From Parundibacterium terreum (GTDB lineage: Bacteria; Pseudomonadota; Gammaproteobacteria; Burkholderiales; Burkholderiaceae_D), in the NCBI RefSeq assembly GCF_014636315.1, contig NZ_BMED01000004.1:248001-312000 (forward strand): a stretch of DNA of 64,000 bases, given 5' to 3'. Shown piece after piece: positions 27,623-37,571 of the stretch; the first letter of the stretch is position 1; the number at the start of each line of letters is the position of its first letter. Made by a program: the position numbers and the translations under genes. The notes under the pieces were generated by a model that searched no databases, was not told where the DNA came from, and saw only the letters and a list, made by a program, of their open reading frames with translations.

Positions 27623-28678
27623 ATGGATTTATCTATTGCCGCCATCCTGGCTCAGGACGGCATTACCAGCGGGGCGATCTATGCGCTGCTGGCACTGGCG
27701 CTGGTGCTGGTGTTTTCAGTTACCCGTGTCATTTTCATTCCCCAGGGTGAGTTCGTTGCTTTTGGCGCGCTCACGCTGGCGGCGATACAGTCGGGCAAAT
27801 TTCCGCACTCCATTACCTTGCTGGTTGCGCTGGGTATCCTAAGTTTTGTGCAGGAGATAGTTGGTATGCTGCGCGCCAGGCAGCGCAGCGCGCACTTTGG
27901 CCGCGATGCCGGCATCTCGCTGCTGAAATTCATCATGTTGCCCGGCTGTTTGTGGCTAGGTACGCGCAGTGTGGCAGTGCAGGAGTGGCCGCTGTATGCG
28001 CAGGTGATGCTGGCGCTGGTGACAGTGATACCTATGGGGCCGATGATCTACCGGCTGGCCTACCAGTCCCTGGCGGAGGCCAGCACGCTGGTGCTGCTGA
28101 TCGTCTCTGTCGGCGTGCATTATGCGCTGACCGGCATAGGCCTGGTGATGTTCGGCGCCGAGGGTTCGCGTACGACGCCGTTTTCCGATGCGCGCTTCGA
28201 GATGGGCGCTTTGGCCATTTCCGGCCAGAGCCTGGTGATCATAGGCGTATCCGGCGCCTTGATCGCCGCGCTGTATTTTTATTTTGAACGCACGTTGTCC
28301 GGCAAGGCCTTGCGCGCGACGGCGGTCAATCGCCTCGGTGCGCAACTGGTCGGCATCGGTACCACGCAGGCCGGCCGGCTGGCATTTACGCTGGCGGCGG
28401 CGATGGGCGCTTTTTGTGGCGTGCTGATTGCACCTTTGACGACGGTTTATTACGACGGCGGCTTCCTGATCGGACTGAAAGGCTTTGTCGGCGCTATCGT
28501 CGGCGGCCTGGTCAGCTATCCGGTGGCAGCGGCCGGCGCGGTGCTGGTTGGCCTGCTGGAATCGTATTCCTCATTCTGGGCCAGTGCTTACAAGGAGGTC
28601 ATCGTATTTACACTGATTATTCCAGTCTTGCTGTGGCGTTCGCTCAGCAGCAAGCATAGCGATGAGGATGAAGAGTGA
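27623..28678 (+). CDS. Branched-chain amino-acid type ABC transporter permease (LivH-like)
   Basis: A 351-residue inner-membrane permease with about eight helices. [32 protein letters not shown] marks the N-terminus; the last third carries [25 protein letters not shown] and [31 protein letters not shown], the EAA-type loop and final helices. It is 40 residues longer than E. coli LivH owing to an insertion after the first helices ([14 protein letters not shown]). It overlaps the next gene by 4 bp (ATGA type). Confidence 0.9.
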   Translation: MDLSIAAILAQDGITSGAIYALLALALVLVFSVTRVIFIPQGEFVAFGALTLAAIQSGKFPHSITLLVALGILSFVQEIVGMLRARQRSAHFGRDAGISLLKFIMLPGCLWLGTRSVAVQEWPLYAQVMLALVTVIPMGPMIYRLAYQSLAEASTLVLLIVSVGVHYALTGIGLVMFGAEGSRTTPFSDARFEMGALAISGQSLVIIGVSGALIAALYFYFERTLSGKALRATAVNRLGAQLVGIGTTQAGRLAFTLAAAMGAFCGVLIAPLTTVYYDGGFLIGLKGFVGAIVGGLVSYPVAAAGAVLVGLLESYSSFWASAYKEVIVFTLIIPVLLWRSLSSKHSDEDEE

Positions 28679-30483
28679 TGAAGCAAGGATTCAATCGCAT
28701 TTATCTCGTATTCCTTATCGCAGTCATCCTGCTGCCTCTGCTGCCTACGCCTGAATTCTGGATTACGCTGGCCAACTACATAGGCTTGTATGCGATCGTC
28801 GCATTGGGCCTGGTGTTGCTGACTGGTGTCGGCGGCCTGACATCGTTCGGCCAGGCTGCCTTTGTCGGGCTGGGTGCCTATTCCACTGCCTACCTGTCCA
28901 CCAGCTTCGGACTGTCGCCCTGGCTGGGCCTGTTGGCAGGACTGGCGCTGACGATGCTGGCTGCCTATACGATAGGCGTGATCACGATGCGCCTGTCCGG
29001 CCATTATCTGCCGCTGGGTACGATAGCCTGGGGCCTGTCGCTGTTTTTCCTGTTCGGTAACCTGGAGTTCCTGGGCAAGTACGATGGCCTGAACGGCATT
29101 CCGCCGGTAGATCTGTTTGGCTTCAAGCTGGACAGCGGCCGCCGCATGTATGCGCTGATCTGGCTAATGCTGCTATTGGCTATCATCGCCGTGCAAAACC
29201 TGCTGCAGTCGCGTCCAGGCCGTGCGATACGCGCACTGCGGGGCGGCGGTGTGATGGCCGAAGCAATGGGCGTCAATACGGCGCGCATGAAAGTGATCAT
29301 CTTCGTTATCGCTGCAATGCTGGCCAGCATTTCCGGCTGGCTGTATGCGCATTTGCAGCGCGCGGTGAACCCCACGCCCTTCGGTCTGAATGCGGGTATC
29401 GAATACCTGTTCATGGCCGTGGTCGGCGGCGCCGGCCACGTGTGGGGGGCCTTGCTGGGATCAGCGCTGCTGACGTTGCTGAAGGATAAATTGCAATCGA
29501 TCTTGCCGGCCTTATTGGGCGCCAACGGTAATTTCGAGATCATCGTTTTTGGCATCCTGCTGATATTGCTGCTGCAAAGGGCAAGGGATGGCGTCTGGCC
29601 TTACCTGAGCAAGCTGTTTGCGCGCTGGTTGCCGCCCGCCCCGGAAATTGTGGTTCCCGCCAATGCGCAGGCACTGCCGGTGCGCGAAAAGCCGGGTGGC
29701 GGCCAGGTGATACTGGAAGTGGATCTGGCACGCAAGCAGTTCGGCGGCCTGGTCGCCGTGAACGATATGCAGTTCAGCGTAGGCTCGGGCCAGATAGTCG
29801 GTCTGATAGGCCCTAACGGTGCCGGCAAGTCGACGATGTTCAACCTGGTTACCGGCGTGCTGCCTTTGACATCTGGCACGATACGCTTTTTCCGTGACGG
29901 CAGCCTGCAGGCCATCAGCGGCCTGCCGTCGCGCGAGATCGTCAAGCTGGGCATAGGGCGCACCTTCCAGCATGTACGATTGCTGCCGACGATGACGGTG
30001 CTGGAAAACGTCGCGATCGGCGCCCACTTGCGCGCCAAGCATGGCGATATCAGTGAAGTCATTTCCAGCGTACTGTGCCGCAACCAGAAGATAGAAGATG
30101 CGCTATTGCTGGAAGCAAAACGCCAGCTGGAGCGCGTGGGCCTGGGAGCGATGCTGCATGAAGAAGCCGGCAGCCTGGCACTGGGACAGCAGCGGATCCT
30201 GGAAATAGCGCGTGCGCTATGCTGCGATCCCAGCCTGTTGCTGCTGGATGAACCTGCGGCCGGCTTGCGCTACAAGGAAAAGCAGGAGCTGGCGAGCCTG
30301 CTGAACAAACTGAAGGCCGAGGGCATGAGTGTGCTGCTGGTGGAGCATGACATGGATTTCGTGATGAACCTGACCGACCACCTGGTGGTGATGGAGTTTG
30401 GCACCAAGATTGCAGAGGGCCTGCCGCAACAAGTGCAGCAAAATCCCGCAGTACTGGAAGCCTATCTCGGCGGTATAGATTAG
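28675..30483 (+). CDS. Fused ABC permease and ATPase (LivM-LivG fusion)
   Basis: A 602-residue fusion. Residues 1-300 are a LivM-type permease ([43 protein letters not shown]). A linker of about 45 residues precedes the ATPase domain (347-602): Walker [13 protein letters not shown], signature [15 protein letters not shown], Walker [12 protein letters not shown], and H-loop VEHDMDF. The signature differs from the usual LS-type by alanine in place of serine, which may be tolerated. The fusion fixes a 1:1 ratio of permease and ATPase; with LivH and LivF it should make a complete importer. Confidence 0.92.
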   Translation: MMKQGFNRIYLVFLIAVILLPLLPTPEFWITLANYIGLYAIVALGLVLLTGVGGLTSFGQAAFVGLGAYSTAYLSTSFGLSPWLGLLAGLALTMLAAYTIGVITMRLSGHYLPLGTIAWGLSLFFLFGNLEFLGKYDGLNGIPPVDLFGFKLDSGRRMYALIWLMLLLAIIAVQNLLQSRPGRAIRALRGGGVMAEAMGVNTARMKVIIFVIAAMLASISGWLYAHLQRAVNPTPFGLNAGIEYLFMAVVGGAGHVWGALLGSALLTLLKDKLQSILPALLGANGNFEIIVFGILLILLLQRARDGVWPYLSKLFARWLPPAPEIVVPANAQALPVREKPGGGQVILEVDLARKQFGGLVAVNDMQFSVGSGQIVGLIGPNGAGKSTMFNLVTGVLPLTSGTIRFFRDGSLQAISGLPSREIVKLGIGRTFQHVRLLPTMTVLENVAIGAHLRAKHGDISEVISSVLCRNQKIEDALLLEAKRQLERVGLGAMLHEEAGSLALGQQRILEIARALCCDPSLLLLDEPAAGLRYKEKQELASLLNKLKAEGMSVLLVEHDMDFVMNLTDHLVVMEFGTKIAEGLPQQVQQNPAVLEAYLGGID

Positions 30484-30506
30484 CCTTAGCGCATCTGGAT
30501 AAAACA

Positions 30507-31253
30507 ATGACTACACCATTATTACAAGTCAGCGACCTGCAAGTCTTCTACGGCAAGGTGGAGGCGCTGCATAGCGTGGCCATACAGGTAGGCGCGGGCC
30601 AGATCGTTACCGTGATCGGCCCCAATGGCGCCGGTAAATCGACGATGCTGAATGCCATCGCTGGTGCGCTGCCATCCAACGGCGCAATCAAGGGCAAGGT
30701 TCTTCTGGATGCGCATGACCTGGGCGGCATGGCGATAGAAAAACGCGTAGCACGCGGCATGTGCCTGGTGCCGGAAAAGCGTGAGCTGTTTTCCAGCATG
30801 CGGGTGGAAGACAACCTGCTGCTGGGCAGCTACCGCCGTTACCAGGCCGGCGAAAAGAATTACGCCGATCAGTTACAGGTGGTGTTTGAGCTGTTTCCCC
30901 GCTTGCTGGAGAGGCGTAACCAGGAGGCGGGTACTTTGTCCGGCGGCGAGCGCCAGATGCTGGCCCTGGGGCGGGCACTGATGGCCAAACCGCAATTGCT
31001 GATGCTGGATGAGCCCAGCCTGGGCTTGGCACCTTTGATCGTCAAGGAAATCTTCCACATCATCCAGCGCCTGAAGCAGACCGGCGTGGCGATTTTGCTG
31101 GTGGAGCAAAATGCGCGCGCGGCCTTGCAGGTGGCCGATTATGCATATGTACTGGAGACTGGTGAAATCGCGCTCCAAGGGCCTGCAGCAGAACTGGCGC
31201 ATGACCAGCGCGTGATTGATACCTATCTTGGTTTGGCCAAGAAGACGGCCTAG
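30507..31253 (+). CDS. Branched-chain amino-acid type ABC transporter ATPase (LivF-like)
   Basis: A 248-residue ATPase, second nucleotide-binding subunit of the importer. Walker [13 protein letters not shown], signature [15 protein letters not shown], Walker [12 protein letters not shown] and H-loop VEQNARAAL are intact; the [13 protein letters not shown] segment is typical of LivF. It follows the fused gene after 23 bp. The end of the operon is marked by the foldback element. Confidence 0.95.
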   Translation: MTTPLLQVSDLQVFYGKVEALHSVAIQVGAGQIVTVIGPNGAGKSTMLNAIAGALPSNGAIKGKVLLDAHDLGGMAIEKRVARGMCLVPEKRELFSSMRVEDNLLLGSYRRYQAGEKNYADQLQVVFELFPRLLERRNQEAGTLSGGERQMLALGRALMAKPQLLMLDEPSLGLAPLIVKEIFHIIQRLKQTGVAILLVEQNARAALQVADYAYVLETGEIALQGPAAELAHDQRVIDTYLGLAKKTA

Positions 31254-31266
31254 CAGGGAAATGACT

Positions 31267-31534
31267 TAGGGCCTGTTAACAATTAAATTAGGAGTGCGAA
31301 TGGGGCTAAACAGGTGCAGGGCTAGGCGTAGTCCGCGCCGCAGTATGAATACTGCCAGCGGGCTGCAACAACGCCCTGCGCCTGTTTAGACCCATTCCCT
31401 CCGGGTTCCAAGCAAAACGCGGGCTGGACTGCGTTGCACTCCTTGTTAAGGCACCAGCCTTAAAGCGTTGCGCGCCTTGCCAGCCCGCGTTTTGCTTGGA
31501 ACGCATCTCCTAATTTAATTGTTAACAGGCCCTA
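31267..31534. repeat. Foldback (MITE-like) repeat element with 28-nt terminal inverted repeats
   Basis: A 268-bp non-coding element. The terminal arms 31267-31294 and 31507-31534 are perfect 28-nt inverted repeats; each begins TAGGGCCTGTTAACAATTAA when read inward. Inside are a 24-nt stem with two mismatches (31299-31322 with 31373-31396), a 7-nt hairpin in its loop (31340-31346 with 31349-31355), a perfect 23-nt stem (31405-31427 with 31480-31502), and a 7-nt hairpin in its loop (31446-31452 with 31457-31463). A TA at each outer edge could be a target duplication. No transposase is encoded, so mobility would need a partner in trans. Confidence 0.8.
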
Positions 31535-31747
31535 GCTGGAACCGCCTGCTTCGGAAGTTTGCCTGCGGTCTTCTTCAGCACGCCGGCGTTCTTCCCTGAC
31601 TTCGCGCCGGTAACGGCGTCTTTCCCTGCTGGCGCGACGTTTTTCTTTTACCCGGAATAACAGGACAGCCAGCACCCCGCCGCTGACGACAATGGCGCAC
31701 AGCAGGAATGCCAACAGGTCGGTCTCTATATCGCTAACAGAACTCAT
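31532..31747 (-). CDS. Small membrane protein with Arg/Glu-rich tail, unknown function
   Basis: A 71-residue protein: about 10 polar residues, one transmembrane helix (LLAFLLCAIVVSGGVLAVLLF), then a highly charged tail (RRASRERRRYRREVREERRR) ending GGSS. The stop codon is the TAG within the terminal repeat of the foldback element, so insertion may have changed the end. No function is recognised. It lies on the same strand as moeB, 180 bp downstream. Confidence 0.55.
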   Translation of the reverse strand: MSSVSDIETDLLAFLLCAIVVSGGVLAVLLFRVKEKRRASRERRRYRREVREERRRAEEDRRQTSEAGGSS

Positions 31748-31928
31748 GCGCTGTGATATCCAGTTGCCCAGACGGACTACGGTGATGTGAGCCGGCGCCG
31801 GGCCGGGTCCCCAAAGATAGCTTGCGTTGTTGCTCTTATTCTATTTCTTTCGATCACCAAGATTGTACATCCTGAAATGGTTTATGGATGTAAATGTTGT
31901 TTCTTAAACACGTGGGAAGGGGAAAGGG

Positions 31929-32687
31929 CTATGCAGCGTGGTTTTTCCCGCAGACGGGGCAAGCTGCGTTGCGGGTAATCTTGATTTGCGTCCATTCCAT
32001 ATTCTGCGCATCCAGTAGCAAAAGCCGGCCTGCCAGCGACTTGCCCAAGCCCATGGCCAGCTTCAGCGCTTCGGCCGCCTGCATCGTGCCTATGATGCCC
32101 ACCAGCGGCGCGAACACCCCCATCGTTGAGCACAGCACTTCCTCAAACTGCTCGCCCGGGGGGAACAGGCAGGCATAGCACGGGGATGTTTCGTCGCGCG
32201 CGTCAAACACGCTGATCTGGCCGTCGAAGGAAATGGCAGCACCGGATACCAGCGGTTTTTTGAGTTTGACGCATGCCTGGTTGATCGCATGCCGGGTTGC
32301 GAAATTATCGCTGCAATCCAGCACGATGTCGGCCGCCTGCACCAATTCCTCCAGCCGGGAGCCTGCCAGTCTTTCTTTCAGCGCGATGACATCGACGTCG
32401 GGATTAATCTGCTGCAGTGCCTGCTTGCCGGAACTGACCTTGGGCTGCCCCACGCGTTCTGTCGTATGCAGGATTTGTCTTTGCAGATTGGTCAGGTCAA
32501 CCTCATCATCATCTACCAGGGTCAGCCTGCCTATGCCGGCGCTGGCCAGGTACAGGGCGGCAGGCGAACCCAGCCCGCCTGCGCCTATAAGCAGTGCGTG
32601 GGAAGAGAGGATGCTTTGCTGCCCTTCTATGCCTATCTGGTCCAGCAGGATATGGCGGGAGTAGCGTAGTAGTTGTTGGTCATCCAT
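31929..32687 (-). CDS. moeB: Molybdopterin-synthase adenylyltransferase MoeB (ThiF/HesA family)
   Basis: A 252-residue E1-like enzyme that adenylates the C-terminus of a MoaD-type sulfur carrier. The ATP-binding motif is GAGGLGSPAALYLASAGIG, with VDDDEVDLTNLQRQIL; zinc cysteines are in CYACLFPP and CPVCGK. The sulfurtransferase side may serve molybdopterin or thiamin synthesis. SoxC needs molybdopterin. It follows ctpA on the same strand. Confidence 0.92.
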   Translation of the reverse strand: MDDQQLLRYSRHILLDQIGIEGQQSILSSHALLIGAGGLGSPAALYLASAGIGRLTLVDDDEVDLTNLQRQILHTTERVGQPKVSSGKQALQQINPDVDVIALKERLAGSRLEELVQAADIVLDCSDNFATRHAINQACVKLKKPLVSGAAISFDGQISVFDARDETSPCYACLFPPGEQFEEVLCSTMGVFAPLVGIIGTMQAAEALKLAMGLGKSLAGRLLLLDAQNMEWTQIKITRNAACPVCGKNHAA

Positions 32688-32811
32688 GGTGCTGTTGTTT
32701 TCCGAGATTTCCTGAAGTTTCTTGGGATTTTCTGCCAGGCAAGCCTCTATCTTAGCCTGTTAGCGGCCGTCCCGTTGCATGCAGAATGGAATGCGGCTGC
32801 GGGCAAAAAAA

Positions 32812-32838
32812 AACCGCAGTAGCTGCGGTTTTTTTTAG
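32812..32838 (-). terminator. Bidirectional terminator after ctpA
   Basis: AACCGCAG (32812-32819) and CTGCGGTT (32823-32830) pair across a 3-nt loop, with an A run before and a T run after, so it can work on either strand. It lies 11 bp beyond the ctpA stop and upstream of moeB. Confidence 0.75.
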
Positions 32839-32848
32839 ATGCAAAAGC

Positions 32849-34318
32849 TTACTTTTTCTTCGGCTCCGGCTTGGATTCTGCTTTAGAGTCCGATTTGCTT
32901 TCAGACTCTTCACCCTTGTCTTCTACCTTGGCCAGCGTGGTCTTTACCGGCAAGCCTTTCAGGTGGTTCAGCGCCTGAGCCAACTGGTAGTCGTCCTTGC
33001 TGCCGTATTCCAGCGGTTTGGCTTTCTTGGCCAAAGCGACCAGGCGCTGTTCTTCTTCCAGTTCGTCAACGACCTTGCCTTTGCCGACTTCTGCTTCCTT
33101 GTCGTTGGTCAGATGCTTTTGCAGATCCGCTTCACGGGTGCGCAATACGTTGAAGCCGTCGCCGTCGGCGGTTTCTTCCACGTTCAGATCAGGTACGATG
33201 CCCTTGGCCTGTATGGAGCGGCCGTTCGGCGTGTAGTAACGCGCCGTGGTCAGCTTGACGGCAGTGTCCGCGGAAATCTGGCGTATCGTCTGTACCGATC
33301 CCTTGCCGAAGCTCTGAGTGCCTATGATGGTTGCGCGCTTGTAGTCTTGCAGCGCGCCGGCCACGATTTCAGATGCCGAGGCAGAGCCGGTGTTGACCAG
33401 TACGACCATAGGCACGGACTTGACTGCTTCCGGCAATTTGGCCAGCGGATCGCCGACTGCGCGGGCCGCGTAGAATTCACGCTTGGCGTAGAAAATCGCT
33501 TTGGAATCCGGCAACTGGCCGTTGGTCGATACCACCGGCACGTCTTTTGGCAGGAAGGCCGCAGACACGCCTATCGCGCCCGGCAACACGCCGCCCGGAT
33601 CATTCCTTAAATCCAGCACCAGGCCCTTGATATTAGGGTCTTGCGCATACAGGCTCTGGATCTTCTTGGCCATGTCTTCAACCGTAGGCTCCTGGAACTG
33701 GGAGATGCGCAGCCACGCATAGCCGGGTTCAACTATCTTGGCCTTCACACTTTGCACTTTGATGGTTTCGCGCACGATGGTGACGACAATCGGCTTGTCT
33801 TCGTTTTTGCGCGAGATGGTCAGCGTGATCTTGGTATTCGGTTCGCCGCGCATCTTTTTCACGGCCTCATCCAGCGTCAGTCCTTTTACCGGCGTGGAAT
33901 CCAGCCTGGTGATCAGGTCGCCCGGTTTCAGGTTGGCGCGGTAGGCAGGGGAGTCTTCTATAGGTGAAATGATTTTCACATAGCCGTCTTCCATGCCGAC
34001 TTCTATGCCCAGTCCGACAAATTTACCCTGCGTGCCTTCACGCAATTCCTTGAAGGATTTCTTGTCCAGATAGGCAGAGTGCGGATCCAGCGAGGCCACC
34101 ATGCCGGAAATCGCTTCGGTCAGCAGTTTGTTGTCGTCAACCGGCTCGACATAATCGGATTTGATCAGGCCGAATACATCCGCCAGTTGTCTCAGCTCTT
34201 CCACCGGCAGCGGCGCGGTCGCGTTTTTTTGCGCCATAGCGGAAAACTGCATCGATGCAGCTACGCCTGCAATCATGCCCAGACTAATCAAACCTATATT
34301 CTTCAGTCGCTTACCCAT
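32849..34318 (-). CDS. ctpA: C-terminal processing protease CtpA (S41 family)
   Basis: A 489-residue periplasmic serine protease. N-terminal signal/anchor MGKRLKNIGLISLGMIAGVAA is followed by a PDZ domain (VGLGIEVGMEDGYVKIISPIEDSPA... LDEAVKKMRG) at about 95-175 and the S41 core. The Ser-Lys dyad lies in NTGSASASEIVAGAL and TIIGTQSFGKGSVQT. The C-terminal tail is Lys/Glu-rich. It degrades or matures periplasmic proteins such as cell-wall hydrolases. It is downstream of envC on the same strand, a conserved arrangement. Confidence 0.93.
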   Translation of the reverse strand: MGKRLKNIGLISLGMIAGVAASMQFSAMAQKNATAPLPVEELRQLADVFGLIKSDYVEPVDDNKLLTEAISGMVASLDPHSAYLDKKSFKELREGTQGKFVGLGIEVGMEDGYVKIISPIEDSPAYRANLKPGDLITRLDSTPVKGLTLDEAVKKMRGEPNTKITLTISRKNEDKPIVVTIVRETIKVQSVKAKIVEPGYAWLRISQFQEPTVEDMAKKIQSLYAQDPNIKGLVLDLRNDPGGVLPGAIGVSAAFLPKDVPVVSTNGQLPDSKAIFYAKREFYAARAVGDPLAKLPEAVKSVPMVVLVNTGSASASEIVAGALQDYKRATIIGTQSFGKGSVQTIRQISADTAVKLTTARYYTPNGRSIQAKGIVPDLNVEETADGDGFNVLRTREADLQKHLTNDKEAEVGKGKVVDELEEEQRLVALAKKAKPLEYGSKDDYQLAQALNHLKGLPVKTTLAKVEDKGEESESKSDSKAESKPEPKKK

Positions 34319-34414
34319 GTCTCACCTAATAATGCCGATACTTAAAATTGTTCGGGCGCCTGTCGTTTGATGAAATCCCGCATCGATCAAACCCGCGCCG
34401 CTCATCGGCGATTG

Positions 34415-35788
34415 CTACTTTCCTACCCAAGTCATTGGGTCCTGAACCTGGCCTCGGTACCGTATTTCAAAGTATAAACCCGATTCTTCATTACCGCCGC
34501 TATTACCTGCACTGGCAATTGTATCGCCGGTCTTTACAATGTCGCCGACATGTTTCAGCACCGCCTGATTGTTGCCGTAAATACTAATATATTCGCTACC
34601 GTGATCAACGATGATCATATTGCCGAAGCCCTTCAGCCATTGTGCAAATACTACCTTGCCGGTGGCGATCGCCTTGACTTCGGCGCCTTCCACCGCGCGG
34701 ATGAACAGGCCTTTCCAGCTAGGGCCGTCGGCGCGTTTGCTGCCAAAGCGCGCAATCAGCTCGCCTTTGACCGGTAGCCGCAACTGGCCCTTCAGCCGGC
34801 TGAATTCGCCGTTATTGGTGCCCGGCACCGGCGTCAGCTCATTCCTGGCAATCGGCTTAGGCGGTTCGTCGGCGTCTATCGCATCGGCTGGATTAGGCTG
34901 TTTGCCGGTTTTTTTGCCCTGGTTGGCCAGTGTTTTTTCGCGCAGCGCCTTCTGTTGCGCCAGCTTTTCCTGGCGCTGCTTTTCCAGCAGGGCGGCACGG
35001 GCCTGCTCGGCCTTGATTTGTTCTTCGATTAACTTATTCAACTGGGTGACCAGCGCACCCAGACGCTGCTCGTCTTTTTGCAGGTTGTCGGCCTGCTTCT
35101 TCTGGCTGTGCAGCTTGTCGGCCAACTGTGCCAGCAGCGTGGAGCGGCGTTTTTTCTCAGTTTCCAGAGCTGTTTTGTGCTCGCGTTCTTCCTGGGCTAT
35201 TTCGTCCAGCTCTTCCTTGGCTTCCCGCGCATCGTCGGCGTTCTTGGTGACTGCCTGCAGGCTGGCGTGCAGGCCATCGATCATCTTGGCCTGGGTTTGC
35301 GATACATAGCCCATGTATTGCAGGTCGCGGTTGATGCGGTTGGGGTTGTCGCCGGACAGCAGCAGCTTGATGCGGTCGCTATTGCCGCGCATGTATTGCC
35401 TGCGCAGAAAGTCCGATAGTTGTTTCTTTTGCGTTTCCACCTGTAGTTGCAGGCGATTTTGTTCTTCTGCCAATTGCGTGAGCCGGGCCTGGGTGTCGCT
35501 TTGCTCTTTTTGCAGATCGCGCAGCGAACGATTGGCTTCCGAGATCGACTGCTCGGAAGCGGCCAGCGCATCGCTGGCCTGGTCCTTCGCGGTTTCGGTC
35601 TTGCTGATATCGTTTTTCAGCGCGTTCAGCTTTTGCCGCAACTCGGCGCGCTCCGCCTCGGCGGCATTTTTCTGCGCCGCCCGGTTGCTGGCGGCCAGCG
35701 CGTCTCCATGCAGGCCTGCCCATAGCAGCAGCAAGCCACAGGCCGACGATGCCCGGCGCAAAGTCAGTTGCTTCCTCAGTTGCTTCAT
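34415..35788 (-). CDS. envC: EnvC-like murein hydrolase activator
   Basis: A 457-residue periplasmic protein with a signal peptide, a long coiled coil (about residues 35-270, rich in Glu/Lys/Gln) and a C-terminal LytM fold. The metal ligands of active M23 peptidases are absent: the region reads IVDHGSEYISIYGNNQ and LYFEIR where active enzymes have a metal-binding HxH. E. coli EnvC is likewise inactive and activates amidases at the septum; I infer the same here. It lies between gpmA and ctpA, 23 bp after gpmA. Confidence 0.9.
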   Translation of the reverse strand: MKQLRKQLTLRRASSACGLLLLWAGLHGDALAASNRAAQKNAAEAERAELRQKLNALKNDISKTETAKDQASDALAASEQSISEANRSLRDLQKEQSDTQARLTQLAEEQNRLQLQVETQKKQLSDFLRRQYMRGNSDRIKLLLSGDNPNRINRDLQYMGYVSQTQAKMIDGLHASLQAVTKNADDAREAKEELDEIAQEEREHKTALETEKKRRSTLLAQLADKLHSQKKQADNLQKDEQRLGALVTQLNKLIEEQIKAEQARAALLEKQRQEKLAQQKALREKTLANQGKKTGKQPNPADAIDADEPPKPIARNELTPVPGTNNGEFSRLKGQLRLPVKGELIARFGSKRADGPSWKGLFIRAVEGAEVKAIATGKVVFAQWLKGFGNMIIVDHGSEYISIYGNNQAVLKHVGDIVKTGDTIASAGNSGGNEESGLYFEIRYRGQVQDPMTWVGK

Positions 35789-35811
35789 CAGTGAGCTGGC
35801 GGCGCGGCTGA

Positions 35812-36558
35812 TTACTTGGCCTTTCCCTGGCTGGCAACTGCTTGCAGCGCCGCTTCGATAGCGGACTGGTCGCCCAGGTAGTAATGCTTGATCGGCTTCA
35901 GGTCTGCATCCAGTTCATACACCAGCGGTTGCCCGTTGGGGATGTTCAGGCCGACGATATCGGCGTCGCTGATGCCGTCCAGCATCTTGATCAGCGCGCG
36001 CAGGCTATTGCCGTGGGCGGAGATGATGATGCGCTTGCCGGCGCGGATAGCCGGAGCAATCGTATCGTCCCAGGCTGGCATTACGCGTTCCACCGTGTCT
36101 TTCAGGCACTCTGTGAGCGGGATTTGCGAACGTTGCAGGCCGGCATAGCGCGGATCGCCAAACGAAGTGCGCGGATCATTTTCCGGCAGAGGATTCGGCG
36201 GCGTGTCATAGCTGCGGCGCCATACCAGCACTTGTTCGTCGCCATACTTGGCGGCGGTTTCCGACTTGTTCAGGCCTTGCAAGGCGCCGTAGTGGCGTTC
36301 GTTCAGGCGCCAGTCGTTGATCACCGGCAACCACATCATGTCCATCTCATCCATCGTCAGCCACAGCGTACGGATCGCGCGTTTCAATACCGAGGTATAG
36401 GCGAGATCGAAGCTGAATCCGGCTTCCTTCAATACTTTGCCGGCCTGGCGTGCTTCCGCTATGCCTTTTTCCGTCAGGTCCACATCGGTCCAGCCGGTAA
36501 AGCGATTGTCCAGGTTCCAGGTAGACTCGCCGTGACGCATTAAAACGATTTTGTACAT
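35812..36558 (-). CDS. gpmA: 2,3-bisphosphoglycerate-dependent phosphoglycerate mutase
   Basis: A 248-residue glycolytic enzyme interconverting 2- and 3-phosphoglycerate. The phosphohistidine motif [11 protein letters not shown], then [15 protein letters not shown], the active-site loop [15 protein letters not shown], and [17 protein letters not shown] are intact. First gene of gpmA-envC-ctpA-moeB. It is divergent from the rhodanese gene with about 100 bp between. Confidence 0.96.
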   Translation of the reverse strand: MYKIVLMRHGESTWNLDNRFTGWTDVDLTEKGIAEARQAGKVLKEAGFSFDLAYTSVLKRAIRTLWLTMDEMDMMWLPVINDWRLNERHYGALQGLNKSETAAKYGDEQVLVWRRSYDTPPNPLPENDPRTSFGDPRYAGLQRSQIPLTECLKDTVERVMPAWDDTIAPAIRAGKRIIISAHGNSLRALIKMLDGISDADIVGLNIPNGQPLVYELDADLKPIKHYYLGDQSAIEAALQAVASQGKAK

Positions 36559-36617
36559 GGTTAATTAGAAATGAGAGTAAGAAATGAGAAGATCTAATGT
36601 AGCTTTGCCTTCTATTT

Positions 36618-36623
36618 TATAAT
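36618..36623 (+). promoter_or_regulatory. TATAAT -10 box upstream of the rhodanese gene
   Basis: TATAAT precedes the preferred GTG start by about 40 bp and overlaps an upstream ATG at 36622, which argues against that ATG. No good -35 is visible. Confidence 0.35.
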
Positions 36624-36663
36624 GATAGAGTTACCTAAAACCATTTATACCCATTGGAATACT

Positions 36664-37074
36664 GTGAAATTCTTTACTGACAATCTTTTTAATCTCCTGT
36701 TGCTGGCCCTGATCATCGCTTCCGGCATTGCCTTGCTGGTACCTGTATTGCAAAGAAGGGGTGCAAAAGTTACCTCAATGCAAGCTGTGCAATACATGAA
36801 CCAGGGCAAAACCGTGGTACTGGACGTGCGCGACGCCGCAGATTTTGCCGATGGACATTTGCAAAATGCTAAAAATATCCCTTTGAGCGAATTGCCTAAT
36901 CGCATCAAGGAAATTGAAAAATCCAAAAACGCTACCATCATTACCGTATGTGACCGTGGAATACGCTCATCCAGTGCCGAATCGATATTGAAAAAGGCCG
37001 GTTTTGGCCAGGTATTCAGCCTGGAAGGCGGTGTAAGCGCCTGGAAATCTCAGGGCTTGCCGACGATCAAATGA
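36664..37074 (+). CDS. Membrane-anchored rhodanese-like sulfurtransferase
   Basis: One N-terminal transmembrane helix (FNLLLLALIIASGIALLVP) followed by a single rhodanese domain: VVLDVRDAADFADGHLQNAKNIP and the active-site cysteine in TVCDRGIRSSS. I prefer the GTG at 36664 (136 residues, MKFFTDN) because it fits family starts and has GGAA upstream; an ATG at 36622 would add 14 residues. The gene precedes grxC and secB, a widespread betaproteobacterial order. The specific sulfur acceptor is unknown. Confidence 0.85.
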   Translation: MKFFTDNLFNLLLLALIIASGIALLVPVLQRRGAKVTSMQAVQYMNQGKTVVLDVRDAADFADGHLQNAKNIPLSELPNRIKEIEKSKNATIITVCDRGIRSSSAESILKKAGFGQVFSLEGGVSAWKSQGLPTIK

Positions 37075-37140
37075 GTCTGGATGTATAGTTCTGGAAGTAA
37101 TGCTGGAAATGTTGTTGGAACATAAGTGCAGGAGAAAATC

Positions 37141-37404
37141 ATGACGTCCCATGTAGTAATGTATAGCACCGCCGTTTGCCCCTATTGCGTGATGGCTGAG
37201 CGCTTGTTGAAGTCCAAGGGCGTGGAAAACATCGAAAAAATCCGTGTGGACCTGGATCCTGCCATCAAGGAAAACATGATGCAAAAGACCGGGCGCCGCA
37301 CCGTACCGCAGATCTACATAGGGGAAACCCATGTTGGCGGCTTTGACGATCTGTCCGCCTTGGACCGTGCAGGCAAGCTGGAACCGCTATTACAGCAAGC
37401 TTGA
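37141..37404 (+). CDS. grxC: Glutaredoxin 3 (GrxC)
   Basis: An 87-residue glutaredoxin with the dithiol site CPYC at residues 13-16 and the glutathione-binding cis-proline loop TVPQIYIGETHVGGFDDL. It reduces mixed disulfides using glutathione in the cytoplasm. The ATG at 37141 follows GGAG; the open frame from 37126 is a GTG without support. It lies between the rhodanese gene and secB. Confidence 0.95.
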   Translation: MTSHVVMYSTAVCPYCVMAERLLKSKGVENIEKIRVDLDPAIKENMMQKTGRRTVPQIYIGETHVGGFDDLSALDRAGKLEPLLQQA

Positions 37405-37571
37405 TTGCTGACAGGGGCTAGTGCTTGTTAGAATAGCGAGTTGCGGGCTTAAAACCGGCCCAGGTCCAGATTCTGCATAGGCAGGCTAACCTGGTCCGTC
37501 ACTGGCGCAAAACAGCCATTTTCGCAATCTCGCTGTTCATTATTAATCTTTTAGCATTTAGAAAGTCCCAC

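Noticed and set aside
31306..31506. 66-codon minus-strand frame inside the foldback element
   Set aside because: The DNA is constrained by hairpin pairing throughout, and the frame has no start signal or protein-like pattern.
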